Part shown: in pieces, positions 50,413 to 59,142 of the stretch
Position numbering within the stretch: position 1 is the first letter of the stretch
Layout: each line of letters starts with the position of its first letter
Source: Nocardia testacea NBRC 100365
Lineage (GTDB): Bacteria > Actinomycetota > Actinomycetes > Mycobacteriales > Mycobacteriaceae
Reading direction: 5' to 3'
Assembly (NCBI RefSeq): GCF_000308775.1
Contig: NZ_BAGJ01000171.1
Span: 23,079 to 87,078 of the forward strand
Length of the DNA: 64,000 nucleotides
The notes under the pieces: model-generated
Database searches by the model: none
Told to the model about the DNA's origin: nothing
Seen by the model: the letters and a program-made list of their open reading frames with translations, nothing else
Program-made: the position numbers and the translations under genes

Positions 50413-51801
50413 TCAGACCTTGTGGGGTTCGCTCGCGCGCAACATGTCCTCGCGCTCGACGACCTTCACCCGCTCGCGGCCCTCGGGCTCGCCGAGGGAC
50501 CGCTCGTGCGCGTCGAGCCGGTACCAACCGGCCCAGGTGGTGAACGGGATACCCCGGCCCTCCAGGAACTCCAGCACGGCCTCGGGTTCCGGCTGCTCGG
50601 CCGGGACGAAGTTCGTGCTGTCGTCCACGAGGCAGGCGACCGTCTCGTTGGCGTCGCCCTTGGTGTGGCCGATGAGCCCGACCGGACCGCGCTTGATCCA
50701 GCCGGTCACATAGGTGCCGGGCATATAGCGGGCGGCGCCGTCGGCGTCCTCGTCGATCAGGACTCGGCCGGCCTCGTTCGGGATGACCCCGGCCTGATCG
50801 TCGAAGGGCAGCTCCGAGATGTTCTGGGACAGATAACCCACAGCCCGGTAGACGGCCTGCACATCCCATTCCTTGAAGGTGCCGGTGCCCTTCACATTGC
50901 CGGTGCCGTCGAGCTGGGTACGTTCGGTGCGTAGCCCCACGACCTTGCCGTCCTCCCCGAGGATCTCGGCAGGGGATTCGAAGAAGTGCAGGAACAGCTT
51001 GTGCGGGCGGTCACCCTGGTCGCGGATGGCCCACTGCTCGAGGGTGTTGGCCACCATATCGACCTGCTTGGAATGCCGCCGCGCGGCTTCCGAGCCCTCG
51101 TCGTAGTCGATGTCCTCCGGATCGACGATCACCTCGATCGTCGGGGAGTGGTCGAGTTCGCGCAGCTCCAGCGGGGTGAACTTGGCCTGCGCCGGGCCGC
51201 GACGCCCGAACACGTGCACCTCGACGGCCTTGTTGTTCTTCAGGCCCGTGTACACGTTCGGCGGGATCTCGGTCGGCAGCAGTTCGTCACCGGTCTTGGC
51301 CAGCACCCGCGCCACATCGAGGGCGACATTGCCGACGCCGAGCACCGCGACCTTCTCCGCCTCCAACGGCCAGGTGCGCGGCACGTCCGGATGCCCGTCG
51401 TACCAGGACACGAAATCGGCCGCACCGTAGGAGCCGTCCAGGTCGATACCCGGGATGGGCAACGCCCGGTCGGCGTTGGCGCCGGTGGAGAAGATCACCG
51501 CGTCGTAGAAGCGGCGCAGATCCGACAGCGTGATATCGGTGCCGTAATCGATATTGCCGAGCAGGCGCACCTGCTCCTTGTCCAGCACCTTGTGCAGGGC
51601 GGTGACAATGCCCTTGATCCGCGGGTGGTCCGGGGCCACGCCGTAGCGGATCAGTCCGAACGGCGCGGGCATCCGCTCGAACAGATCGATCGAGACGTCC
51701 GCATCGGATTTCATCAACGCGTCAGCGGCATAGATACCGGCCGGCCCGGCCCCGACGATCGCGATCCGAAGCGGGCGGTTCGCTTCCTTCTGCTCGGTCA
51801 T
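50413..51801 (-). CDS. fprA: Ferredoxin-NADP reductase FprA
   Basis: A 462-residue flavoenzyme related to mammalian adrenodoxin reductase that passes electrons between NADPH and ferredoxins. The FAD-binding loop is IAIVGAGPAGIYAADALM (about residue 15), then PAPFGLIRYGVAPDHPRIKG. The NADP-binding loop is VAVLGVGNVALDVARVL (about 153). YMPGTYVTGWIKRGPVGLIG is near 360. Corresponds to Rv3106. A near-consensus IdeR box lies 47-65 bases upstream of ATG 51801, so expression probably responds to iron. Confidence 0.92.
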   Translation of the reverse strand: MTEQKEANRPLRIAIVGAGPAGIYAADALMKSDADVSIDLFERMPAPFGLIRYGVAPDHPRIKGIVTALHKVLDKEQVRLLGNIDYGTDITLSDLRRFYDAVIFSTGANADRALPIPGIDLDGSYGAADFVSWYDGHPDVPRTWPLEAEKVAVLGVGNVALDVARVLAKTGDELLPTEIPPNVYTGLKNNKAVEVHVFGRRGPAQAKFTPLELRELDHSPTIEVIVDPEDIDYDEGSEAARRHSKQVDMVANTLEQWAIRDQGDRPHKLFLHFFESPAEILGEDGKVVGLRTERTQLDGTGNVKGTGTFKEWDVQAVYRAVGYLSQNISELPFDDQAGVIPNEAGRVLIDEDADGAARYMPGTYVTGWIKRGPVGLIGHTKGDANETVACLVDDSTNFVPAEQPEPEAVLEFLEGRGIPFTTWAGWYRLDAHERSLGEPEGRERVKVVEREDMLRASEPHKV

Positions 51802-51847
51802 CTGTTACGCGCACCCTTATCGGTCGAAAGAATCACTGGCGTTGCTG

Positions 51848-51866
51848 TTAGCTTAGGCTAACTTGA
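51848..51866 (-). promoter_or_regulatory. IdeR/DtxR-type iron box upstream of fprA
   Basis: TTAGCTTAGGCTAACTTGA matches the consensus TTAGGTTAGGCTAACCTAA at 16 of 19 positions. It lies in the likely promoter region of fprA, about 50 bases before the start codon. Binding of iron-loaded IdeR would repress transcription. Confidence 0.7.
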
Positions 51867-52029
51867 CGCGCGGCTCGTATGCACCTACATCGCGCCGTCC
51901 GTGGTCGGCTGTTCACCGTTCGTCGTCCCACGTCTCCGCGGGTAGCGCTGTGCCGCGGTACCCGCCGTACCCGCGATTCTATCGGGGTGCGGGCACGGTG
52001 CGATCCGGGGACCAGGGATGATCGTCGGC

Positions 52030-52500
52030 ATGAGCGATTCCGGAGCGGCCGACGAGCAGCCGGCCACCGAATCGGGTGACGACGAGCGACCGCGCTCGAT
52101 CACCCCGTTCGTCGTGGCCGCGGTGGTCGCGGCCCTGGTCCTGGCGGGTGTACTCATCGCCGGCCTGGTGGCGCCCGCTGAGAAAAATGTCACAGATTCC
52201 GACCGGATCGCGGGAGCGGTCCGGGAGTTCGCCGATGTGAGCAACCGCTACGGGCCCGAACCGCCCCGCGAGGCGGTGTGCCCCGGTTTCGTTCCCGCCC
52301 GCTCCCCGCTGGCGGGTCAGCTGCGGCCCGGCGAGACCGGGAAGGACATCGAGATCACGAGATTCGGCCCGGTGCACATCTCCGGCGATACCGCGAACAT
52401 CGAGGTGACCAGCCGGGTCGACGGCGCGGAGCGGACCGCGACCTGGTGGCTGTTCCTCTCCGACGGCGACTGGCTGGTGTGCAACCAGCCCGCTGGATGA
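52030..52500 (+). CDS. Rv0361-like single-pass membrane protein
   Basis: A 156-residue protein. A charged N-terminal tail is followed by one membrane helix (FVVAAVVAALVLAGVLIAGLV, about residues 27-47). The extracellular domain of NTF2-like (DUF4878) type has DRIAGAVREFADVSNRYG and ends ATWWLFLSDGDWLVCNQPAG. The same ending pattern occurs in the partial gene at 63587-64000, so the two are paralogues. ATG 52018 is also in frame. Function unknown. Confidence 0.7.
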   Translation: MSDSGAADEQPATESGDDERPRSITPFVVAAVVAALVLAGVLIAGLVAPAEKNVTDSDRIAGAVREFADVSNRYGPEPPREAVCPGFVPARSPLAGQLRPGETGKDIEITRFGPVHISGDTANIEVTSRVDGAERTATWWLFLSDGDWLVCNQPAG

Positions 52501-52525
52501 GCTCGCCGGGGACGTCAACCGGGGT

Positions 52526-52555
52526 TTGACACGGCCCGACCGTGCCGGGCAATCT
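52526..52555 (+). promoter_or_regulatory. Promoter of the riboswitch-metZ transcript
   Basis: A perfect TTGACA (52526-52531) is followed after 18 bases by CAATCT (52550-52555). Transcription would begin around 52561-52563, directly before the SAM-IV riboswitch. Confidence 0.6.
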
Positions 52556-52561
52556 TTTCGA

Positions 52562-52660
52562 TTGGGTCATGAGTACCAGTGCCAAGCCCCGGCTCGCTGG
52601 TCGGCAACCCTCCTCCGCGGTGGGGTGCTCCGGGTGACGACCTGGCGCGCATCGATCGGA
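52562..52660 (+). ncRNA. SAM-IV riboswitch
   Basis: The sequence carries the conserved blocks of SAM-IV riboswitches: GGTCATGAGT, CCAGTGCCAAGCCCCGGCT, GGTCGGCAACCCTCC, GCGGTGGGGTGCTCC and GGGTGACGACC. GGTC (52565-52568) can pair with GACC (52639-52642) as the closing P1 stem. Binding of S-adenosylmethionine would lower expression of the rhodanese and metZ genes that follow. The exact 3' limit is uncertain. Confidence 0.85.
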
Positions 52661-52694
52661 TGCGGCAAGTGCGGATTCGCAGGAGGTGCCACGT

Positions 52695-53111
52695 ATGAGT
52701 TACGCAGGGGATATCGGCCCGGAGCAGGCATGGGAACTGCTGTCCGAGAATCCGGACGCAGTCCTGGTGGACGTGCGGACCGAAGCCGAATGGAAATTCG
52801 TCGGTGTACCCGACACCAGCGCCATCGCCAAGCCGACGCTGCTGGTGGAGTGGGTCGACAGCACCGGAGCCCGGAATACCGAATTCCTGGACCAGCTCCG
52901 TAGCGCCTTGTCCGACCGTCCCGCGGACGCGCCCGTGCTCTTCCTGTGTCGCTCCGGTCAGCGTTCGGCGCACGCGGCCGATGCCGCGACCGCCGCGGGT
53001 ATCGCACCCGCCTACAACATCAGCGAAGGCTTCGAGGGCCCGCTGGACGAACTCGGGCACCGCGGCGGTTCCGGCTGGCGTGCCCACGGCCTGCCCTGGC
53101 GGCAGTCGTGA
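52695..53111 (+). CDS. Rhodanese-domain sulfurtransferase
   Basis: A 138-residue single rhodanese domain: AWELLSENPDAVLVDVRTEA, EWKFVGVPD, and the active-site loop LFLCRSGQRSAHAAD with the catalytic Cys near residue 84. YNISEGFEGPLD follows. AGGAGG lies eight bases before ATG 52695. The stop overlaps the metZ start as GTGA, and both genes are under the SAM-IV riboswitch. It probably supplies or handles reduced sulfur for homocysteine synthesis; it corresponds to Rv0390. Confidence 0.9.
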   Translation: MSYAGDIGPEQAWELLSENPDAVLVDVRTEAEWKFVGVPDTSAIAKPTLLVEWVDSTGARNTEFLDQLRSALSDRPADAPVLFLCRSGQRSAHAADAATAAGIAPAYNISEGFEGPLDELGHRGGSGWRAHGLPWRQS

Positions 53112-54322
53112 TCGGCGGCGGTTCGTTCGAACGGCCGTTACCCGAAGGGGTCGGTCCGGCGACACTGGGGGTGCGCGGCGGGCTGAGCCGCTCGGGGTTC
53201 GACGAGACCTCCGAGGCCCTGTACCTGAACTCCGGCTTCGTCTACGCCAGCGCCGAAGCCGCCGAGGCGGCGTTCACCGGCGAGAACCCGCACTACGTGT
53301 ACTCCCGCTACGGCAACCCGACGGTGACCACCTTCCAGGAACGGATGCGCCTGCTCGACGGCGCCGAAGCCTGTTTCGCGACCGCCAGCGGTATGGCGGC
53401 CGTTTTCGTCGCCCTCGGTGCGCTGCTGAAAGCGGGCGACCGGCTGGTGGCCGCGCGTAGCCTGTTCGGCTCCTGTTTCGTGGTGTGCAATGAGATCCTG
53501 CCCCGCTGGGGCGTCGAAACCGTGTTCGTCGACGGCGAGGATCTCGACCAGTGGGAGGCGGCGCTGGCCGAACCGACCGCCGCGGTGTTCTTCGAGACTC
53601 CGGCCAACCCGATGCAGACGCTGGTCGACGTGCGCAAGGTGTGCGAACTCGCGCACGCCGCGGGCGCGCAGGTGGTACTGGACAATGTGTTCGCCACCCC
53701 GCTGCTGCAGCGCGGCTTCGAACTCGGCGCCGACGTGGTGGTCTACTCCGGTACCAAACACATCGACGGTCAGGGCCGGGTGCTGGGCGGCGCGATCCTC
53801 GGCACCTCCGAGTACATCGAGGGCCCGGTCAAGACGCTCATGCGGCACACCGGCCCCGCGCTGAGCCCGTTCAATGCCTGGACACTGCTCAAGGGCCTGG
53901 AAACCATGCCGCTGCGGGTCCGGCAATCCACCGATTCAGCGCTGCGGATCGCGCGCTACCTCGACGAACACCCGGCCGTGAGCTGGGTCCGGTACCCGTT
54001 CCTGGAATCGCACCCGCAGTACGCGCTGGCCGCCGAGCAGATGAGCGGCGGCGGCACCGTCGTGACCTTCGAACTGAAGGCCGCCGCCGACCTCGCCAAG
54101 AAACGGGCGTTCGAAGTGCTGAACGGGCTGCGGATCATCGATATCTCCAACAACCTGGGCGATGCGAAAAGCCTCATCACCCACCCGGCGACCACCACCC
54201 ACCGGGCCATGGGCCCGGAGGGCCGCGCGAGTATCGGACTCTCCGACGGAGTCGTGCGGGTCTCGGTCGGCCTGGAGGACATCGAAGACCTCCTCGGCGA
54301 CCTGGACCAGGCATTGAGCTGA
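53108..54322 (+). CDS. metZ: O-succinylhomoserine sulfhydrylase
   Basis: A 404-residue PLP enzyme of the Cys/Met metabolism family that makes homocysteine from O-succinylhomoserine and sulfide. The order is LGVRGGLSRSGFDETSEALY, YVYSRYGNPTVTTFQERM, GAEACFATASGMAAVF, DNVFATPLLQRG, YSGTKHIDGQGRVLGGAI with the PLP lysine near residue 217, and SLITHPATTTHRAMGPEGRA. GTG 53108 overlaps the rhodanese stop. Controlled by the SAM-IV riboswitch. A structured repeat follows about 120 bases downstream. Confidence 0.92.
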   Translation: MIGGGSFERPLPEGVGPATLGVRGGLSRSGFDETSEALYLNSGFVYASAEAAEAAFTGENPHYVYSRYGNPTVTTFQERMRLLDGAEACFATASGMAAVFVALGALLKAGDRLVAARSLFGSCFVVCNEILPRWGVETVFVDGEDLDQWEAALAEPTAAVFFETPANPMQTLVDVRKVCELAHAAGAQVVLDNVFATPLLQRGFELGADVVVYSGTKHIDGQGRVLGGAILGTSEYIEGPVKTLMRHTGPALSPFNAWTLLKGLETMPLRVRQSTDSALRIARYLDEHPAVSWVRYPFLESHPQYALAAEQMSGGGTVVTFELKAAADLAKKRAFEVLNGLRIIDISNNLGDAKSLITHPATTTHRAMGPEGRASIGLSDGVVRVSVGLEDIEDLLGDLDQALS

Positions 54323-54440
54323 TCACTCCGAGGCGGTGGACGCCGACATGCCCACCCGGACCGGCGCTCGCCTCCGGCACCGCTACCACATTCGTGCCGG
54401 ACGGCTCCGGCAAACAGCCGCGCCCTCTCGGTGCCGAGTC

Positions 54441-54573
54441 TTACGAGGCCCTGGAAGGGTCGAGGCCCGTCCCGCCGTTCAGGCCTCGAAAGCGCCCGCG
54501 CTTAAGGCGCAAGTCTCGAGGCCTGAACGGCGGGACCGAGGGGGCCTCGACCCCGCGGCGCCGAAGGCGCCGC
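54441..54573. repeat. Structured interspersed repeat, copy 1
   Basis: A 133-base element between convergent metZ and the HAD gene. It folds into an outer 12-bp stem (54457-54468 with 54542-54553), an inner 21-bp stem (54469-54489 with 54516-54536), an apical GCGCC/GGCGC stem (54492-54496 with 54506-54510) and a separate 8-bp hairpin (54555-54562 with 54566-54573). All stems are perfect. A second copy lies at 56768-56902. No terminal transposase or target duplication is seen. Confidence 0.75.
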
Positions 54574-54585
54574 AGATGAACACTG

Positions 54586-55401
54586 TCAGATCGGCGGAGT
54601 CACCACCTCGGTGAACGGCGTGCGTACCCGCCCGACCAGGTCGGCGACCGAGTCCAGCACCGAGGTCGGCCGGTACGGGTACTGCTCCACCGATACCTTC
54701 GTCGAGATACCGGAGGTCACCAGGATGGTCCGCATACCGGCTTCCATCCCGGAGATCACATCGGTGTCCATCCGGTCGCCGATCATGACGCTGGTCTGCG
54801 AGTGGGCGCCGATACGGCGCAGCGCCGAACGCATCATCAGCGGGTTCGGTTTGCCGATGTAGTAGGGGTCGCGGCCGGTGGCCCGGGTGATCAGGGCGGC
54901 CACCGAACCGGTCGCGGGCAGTACGCCGTCACGGGACGGGCCGGTCGGGTCGGGGTTGGTGGCGATGAACCGCGCCCCGCGCTCGACCAGCCGGATGGCC
55001 GTGGTGATCGCCTCGAACGAATACGTGCGGGTCTCGCCGAGCACCACATAGTCGGGGTCCACCTCGGTCAGCACGTAGCCGATCTCGTGCAGTGCGGTGG
55101 TGAGTCCGGACTCGCCCACCACGTAGGCGGTCCCGCCGGGCCGTTGCTCGTCGAGGAAACTGGCGGTGGCCAGCGCCGAGGTCCAGATCGAATGTTCCGG
55201 GATCTCCAGCCCGGTCTGCCGCAACCGGGCCTGCAGATCCCGTGGTGTGCGGATCGAATTGTTCGTCAATACCAGGAACGGGATCTCCTCGGCCCGCAGT
55301 TCGGCGAGGAACTCGTCGGCGCCGGGCACCATATGGTCCTCGTGCACCAGCACCCCGTCCATATCGGTGAGGTAGGACAGAATCCGGTCGTCTGTGCTCA
55401 C
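54586..55401 (-). CDS. HAD-IIA family (NagD-like) phosphatase
   Basis: A 271-residue HAD hydrolase of the NagD/p-nitrophenylphosphatase type. Motif I is YLTDMDGVLVHEDHMVPGAD (nucleophile Asp near residue 12), motif II LVLTNNSIRTP, and motifs III/IV YYIGKPNPLMM and VMIGDRMDTDVISGMEAG. The substrate is probably a sugar or nucleotide phosphate. GTG 55401 is the start. The spacer 55402-55656 before fgd1 holds no other gene I can support. Confidence 0.85.
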   Translation of the reverse strand: MSTDDRILSYLTDMDGVLVHEDHMVPGADEFLAELRAEEIPFLVLTNNSIRTPRDLQARLRQTGLEIPEHSIWTSALATASFLDEQRPGGTAYVVGESGLTTALHEIGYVLTEVDPDYVVLGETRTYSFEAITTAIRLVERGARFIATNPDPTGPSRDGVLPATGSVAALITRATGRDPYYIGKPNPLMMRSALRRIGAHSQTSVMIGDRMDTDVISGMEAGMRTILVTSGISTKVSVEQYPYRPTSVLDSVADLVGRVRTPFTEVVTPPI

Positions 55402-55656
55402 CCGGTCGATTCTGCCTCTTTCGCGGCAGGAGGGACGGGTATGCCGCGCCCGGAGGGTGAACGCAGGGTGGGGAGCGCGACCGCTGGATGCCGCCCGCGT
55501 TCGCGTACCGGTCGTCCGGTCGCCTTGCCCGCCGGGGAGCTTCCGGCGTCCGTCCCGGTTGTCCGGGGGTTGCGAGTGGGCCCGGCCCGACAGCGCCTAT
55601 TAGGGTCGAATCCGGGCCCGAAACGGTCCGACCACAAGCGACAGGAGTGGGCGCAA

Positions 55657-56667
55657 ATGGGTGAACTGAAGCTCGGATACAAAGCATCGGCGGAACAATT
55701 CGGTCCCCGTGAACTGGTGGAGCTGGCGGTACTGGTCGAGGAACACGGCCTCGACAGCGCCACGGTCAGCGATCATTTCCAGCCGTGGCGGCACAAAGGC
55801 GGCCATGCGCCGTTCTCGCTGGCCTGGCTGGCCGCGGCGGGCGAGCGCACCGAACGCATCCTGCTCGGTACCTCGGTGCTCACCCCCACCTTCCGGTACA
55901 ACCCCGCCGTGATCGCCCAGGCCTTCGCGACCCTGGGCTGCCTGTACCCGGGCCGGGTGATGCTGGGTGTGGGCACCGGTGAGGCACTCAACGAGATCGC
56001 CACCGGTTACTCCGGGGAGTGGCCGGAGTTCAAGGAACGCTTCGCGCGGCTGCGCGAATCGGTGGATCTGATGCGCGCCCTGTGGACCGGCGCCCGCACC
56101 GATTTCGACGGCACCTACTACAAGACCGTCGGCGCCTCCATCTACGACGTCCCCGAAGGCGGGATCCCGGTCTACATCGCCGCCGGCGGCCCGGTGGTGG
56201 CCCGGTACGCCGGCCGCGCCGGCGACGGCTTCATCTGCACCTCCGGCAAAGGTATGGACCTCTACACCGAGAAACTGATGCCGGCGGTGGCCGAGGGCGC
56301 GGCGAAGGTGGACCGTGAGATCGGCACGATCGACCGGATGATCGAGATCAAGATCTCCTACGACACCGACCCCGAACTCGCGCTGGAGAACACCCGCTTC
56401 TGGGCGCCGCTGTCACTGACCCCCGAGCAGAAGCACAGCATCCACGACCCGATCGAAATGGAAGAAGCGGCCGACGCGCTGCCGATCGAGCAGATCGCCA
56501 AACGCTGGATCGTCGCCAGCGATCCGGACGAGGCCGTCGAACTGGTGAAACCCTATGTGGACGCCGGGCTCAACCACCTGGTCTTCCACGCACCCGGCCA
56601 CGACCAGAAGCGCTTCCTGGACCTGTTCCAGCGCGACCTGGCGCCCCGGTTGCGGAAGCTCGGATAG
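55657..56667 (+). CDS. fgd1: F420-dependent glucose-6-phosphate dehydrogenase
   Basis: A 336-residue LLM-fold enzyme that reduces coenzyme F420 with glucose 6-phosphate. MGELKLGYKASAEQFGPREL is the typical beginning. SDHFQPWRHKGGHAPFSL carries residues of the active site. LGTSVLTPTFRYNPAVIAQA and GVGTGEALNEIATG line the F420 pocket. AGGAG stands nine bases before ATG 55657. In mycobacteria fgd1, pta and ackA are adjacent in this order, as here. Its presence shows that the organism makes F420. Confidence 0.93.
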   Translation: MGELKLGYKASAEQFGPRELVELAVLVEEHGLDSATVSDHFQPWRHKGGHAPFSLAWLAAAGERTERILLGTSVLTPTFRYNPAVIAQAFATLGCLYPGRVMLGVGTGEALNEIATGYSGEWPEFKERFARLRESVDLMRALWTGARTDFDGTYYKTVGASIYDVPEGGIPVYIAAGGPVVARYAGRAGDGFICTSGKGMDLYTEKLMPAVAEGAAKVDREIGTIDRMIEIKISYDTDPELALENTRFWAPLSLTPEQKHSIHDPIEMEEAADALPIEQIAKRWIVASDPDEAVELVKPYVDAGLNHLVFHAPGHDQKRFLDLFQRDLAPRLRKLG

Positions 56668-56767
56668 GGAACTCAGTCCGCGAGAAGCACGGTTCGACCG
56701 CAGGTGATCGGTCGCGAACATGCGAACACCGGATGTCGGATGCCGACGCAACCCCATGCGTCGAGTT

Positions 56768-56902
56768 CTACGAGACACCTGAAAGGGTTGAGGCCCGTCT
56801 CGCCGTTTCGGCCTCGAAAGCGCCCGCGCCGAAGGCGCAAGTCTCGAGGCCGAAACGGCGAGACCAAGGGGGGCCTCAACCCCGCGCCGCCGCAGGCGGC
56901 GC
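56768..56902. repeat. Structured interspersed repeat, copy 2
   Basis: A 135-base element in the 402-base spacer between fgd1 and pta, with the same architecture as copy 1: outer stem 56785-56796 with 56871-56882, inner stem 56797-56817 with 56844-56864, apical GCGCC/GGCGC, and a separate hairpin 56884-56891 with 56895-56902. All stems are perfect although the sequence differs from copy 1; five pairs differ by matched changes on both sides. The remainder of the spacer (56903-57069) holds the pta promoter and no gene. Confidence 0.75.
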
Positions 56903-57069
56903 CAAAAACACAGCACCTTCACGAGAAAGCCCACTCGGCGCCACCACCCCCGGACCGCCCGCCGACGACCTGCCACAGGGTATCGAGTGGAACCCGCCCG
57001 CCCCTCTGAGACCTGATCCCGAGCATGCGCTGTCGGTAGTACCGCAATGAACACAGCTAGGCTCTGGCT

Positions 57070-59142
57070 ATGGCCGAGGTTGCTGCGTCCAGTGTGTACA
57101 TCGCGTCGCCGGAGGGCGATACCGGTAAATCGACGGTGGCGCTCGGCGTTCTGCAGATGCTGTGCGCGACCACCGCGCGGGTGGGGGTGTTCCGGCCGAT
57201 CACCCGGTCGGCCACCGAACCGGATTACATTCTCGAGCTGCTGCTCGAGCACAGCACCGCCGATATCGAGTACCAGCAGGCGGTGGGGGTCGGCTACGAG
57301 CAGGTGCACGCCGACCCGGACGCCGCGATCTCCGAGATCGTCATGCGGTATCACGAGGTGGCCGCGGTCTGTGACGCGGTGGTCATCGTGGGCAGCGATT
57401 ACACCGATGTGGCGAGTCCGAGCGAACTGCGGTTCAATGCCCGGATCGCGGTGAATCTGGGGGCGCCGGTACTGCTGGTGGTGCGGGGCGCGCAGCGGTC
57501 GGCCGAGGAGGTCGAGCAGCTGGTGGAACTGTGCACCGCCGAACTGAAGTCCGAGCACGCGCAGCTGGTGGCCGTCGTCGCCAATCGCTGCGCGCCCGGC
57601 GAGCTCGAGGCGGTGCGGGACGCCCTGGCGCCCTTCGGAGTGCCGTCGTGGAGCCTGCCGGAGGTGCCGCTGTTGATCGCGCCCACCATGGCCGAGTTGT
57701 GTGAGGCGCTGGACGGCGAGATGTACAGCGGCGACCCCGAACTGCTGGACCGGGAGGCACTGGGTGTGATGGTCGGCGGGATGACCGCGGAACACATCCT
57801 GGAGCGTCTCTTCGACGGCGCGGTGGTGATCGCTCCCGGCGACCGCTCCGATGTGCTGCTCAGTGTGGTCAACGCCCACGAGGCCGAGAGCTTCCCCTCA
57901 CTGGCCGGGATCGTCATGAACGGCGGGCTGCTCCCGCATCCGGCGATCGCCCGGCTGATCACCGGGCTCAAACCGCGATTACCCATCCTGACCACGGATC
58001 TGGGCACCTACGAAACCGCCGGGGTGGCGCATCGCACCCGCGGCCGCATGTCGGCACACAACCCGCGCAAGGTGGATACGGCGCTGGCGCTGATGGAAAC
58101 CCATGTGGACGCCGCGGATTTCCTGCGCCGGCTGGAGGTTCCGCTGACCAGCGTGGTGACCCCGCAGATGTTCGAATACCAGCTCATCGAACGTGCCCGG
58201 GCCGACCGTAAGACGATCGTGCTGCCCGAGGGCGACGACGACCGGGTGCTGCGGGCGGCGGGCCGTGTGCTGCAACGCAGGGTCGCGGATCTGATCATCC
58301 TGGGCGACGAGACCACGATCCGGGCCCGGGCCGCCGAACTGGGCGTGGATATCACCGACGCGCGGGTGCTCGACCCGCGGACCTCCGAACATCTCGACGA
58401 TTTCGCCCGCGAGTACGCCGAATTGCGCAAGCACAAGGGGATGACCCTGGAGCGGGCGCGGGAGACGGTGACCGACATCTCCTATTTCGGCACCATGATG
58501 GTGCATCGCGGGATCGCCGACGGCATGGTGTCCGGGGCGGCGCACACCACCGCGCATACGATCCGGCCCTCGTTCGAGATCATCAAAACGGTGCCGGGGG
58601 TCTCGACGGTATCGAGCGTGTTCCTCATGTGCCTGGCCGACCGGGTCCTGGCCTACGGTGACTGCGCGGTGGTGCCCGATCCGAGTTCCGAGCAACTCGC
58701 CGATATCGCCGTGTCCTCGGCCGCGACCGCGACCCGGTTCGGGATCGACGCCCGGGTGGCCATGCTCTCCTACTCGACCGGGGAATCCGGTAGCGGCGCG
58801 GATGTGGACAAGGTCCGGGTGGCGACCGAACTGGTCCGGGAGCGGGCGCCCGAACTGCTCGTGGAGGGGCCGATCCAATACGACGCCGCCATCGAACCCA
58901 CCGTCGCCGACGCCAAACTCCCGGGCTCCGAGGTCGCGGGCCGGGCCACGGTTTTCGTCTTCCCCGACCTCAATACCGGCAACAACACCTATAAGGCGGT
59001 GCAGCGCAGCGCGGGTGCGGTGGCGATCGGCCCGGTGCTGCAGGGGTTGCGCAAACCGGTGAACGACCTTTCCCGTGGCGCCCTGGTCACCGATATCGTG
59101 AACACGGTGGCCATCACCGCTATCCAGGCGCAGCAGCAGTGA
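57070..59142 (+). CDS. pta: Phosphate acetyltransferase
   Basis: A 690-residue Pta that interconverts acetyl-CoA and acetyl phosphate. The N-terminal part is the DRTGG/CobQ-like domain with a P-loop (SPEGDTGKST, residues 13-22). The C-terminal catalytic domain, from about residue 360, has KTIVLPEGDDDRVLRAAGRV, MMVHRGIADGMVSGAAHTTA and VFVFPDLNTGNNTYKAVQR. ATG 57070 lies six bases after TAGGCT, a -10-like box, and has no ribosome site, so the message may be leaderless. Coupled to ackA by a GTGA overlap. Confidence 0.93.
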   Translation: MAEVAASSVYIASPEGDTGKSTVALGVLQMLCATTARVGVFRPITRSATEPDYILELLLEHSTADIEYQQAVGVGYEQVHADPDAAISEIVMRYHEVAAVCDAVVIVGSDYTDVASPSELRFNARIAVNLGAPVLLVVRGAQRSAEEVEQLVELCTAELKSEHAQLVAVVANRCAPGELEAVRDALAPFGVPSWSLPEVPLLIAPTMAELCEALDGEMYSGDPELLDREALGVMVGGMTAEHILERLFDGAVVIAPGDRSDVLLSVVNAHEAESFPSLAGIVMNGGLLPHPAIARLITGLKPRLPILTTDLGTYETAGVAHRTRGRMSAHNPRKVDTALALMETHVDAADFLRRLEVPLTSVVTPQMFEYQLIERARADRKTIVLPEGDDDRVLRAAGRVLQRRVADLIILGDETTIRARAAELGVDITDARVLDPRTSEHLDDFAREYAELRKHKGMTLERARETVTDISYFGTMMVHRGIADGMVSGAAHTTAHTIRPSFEIIKTVPGVSTVSSVFLMCLADRVLAYGDCAVVPDPSSEQLADIAVSSAATATRFGIDARVAMLSYSTGESGSGADVDKVRVATELVRERAPELLVEGPIQYDAAIEPTVADAKLPGSEVAGRATVFVFPDLNTGNNTYKAVQRSAGAVAIGPVLQGLRKPVNDLSRGALVTDIVNTVAITAIQAQQQ

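Noticed and set aside
54441..56902. Insertion sequence or composite transposon bounded by the two repeats
   Set aside because: The copies are in direct orientation around HAD and fgd1 genes. There is no transposase, no target duplication is visible, and fgd1-pta order is conserved in mycobacteria.
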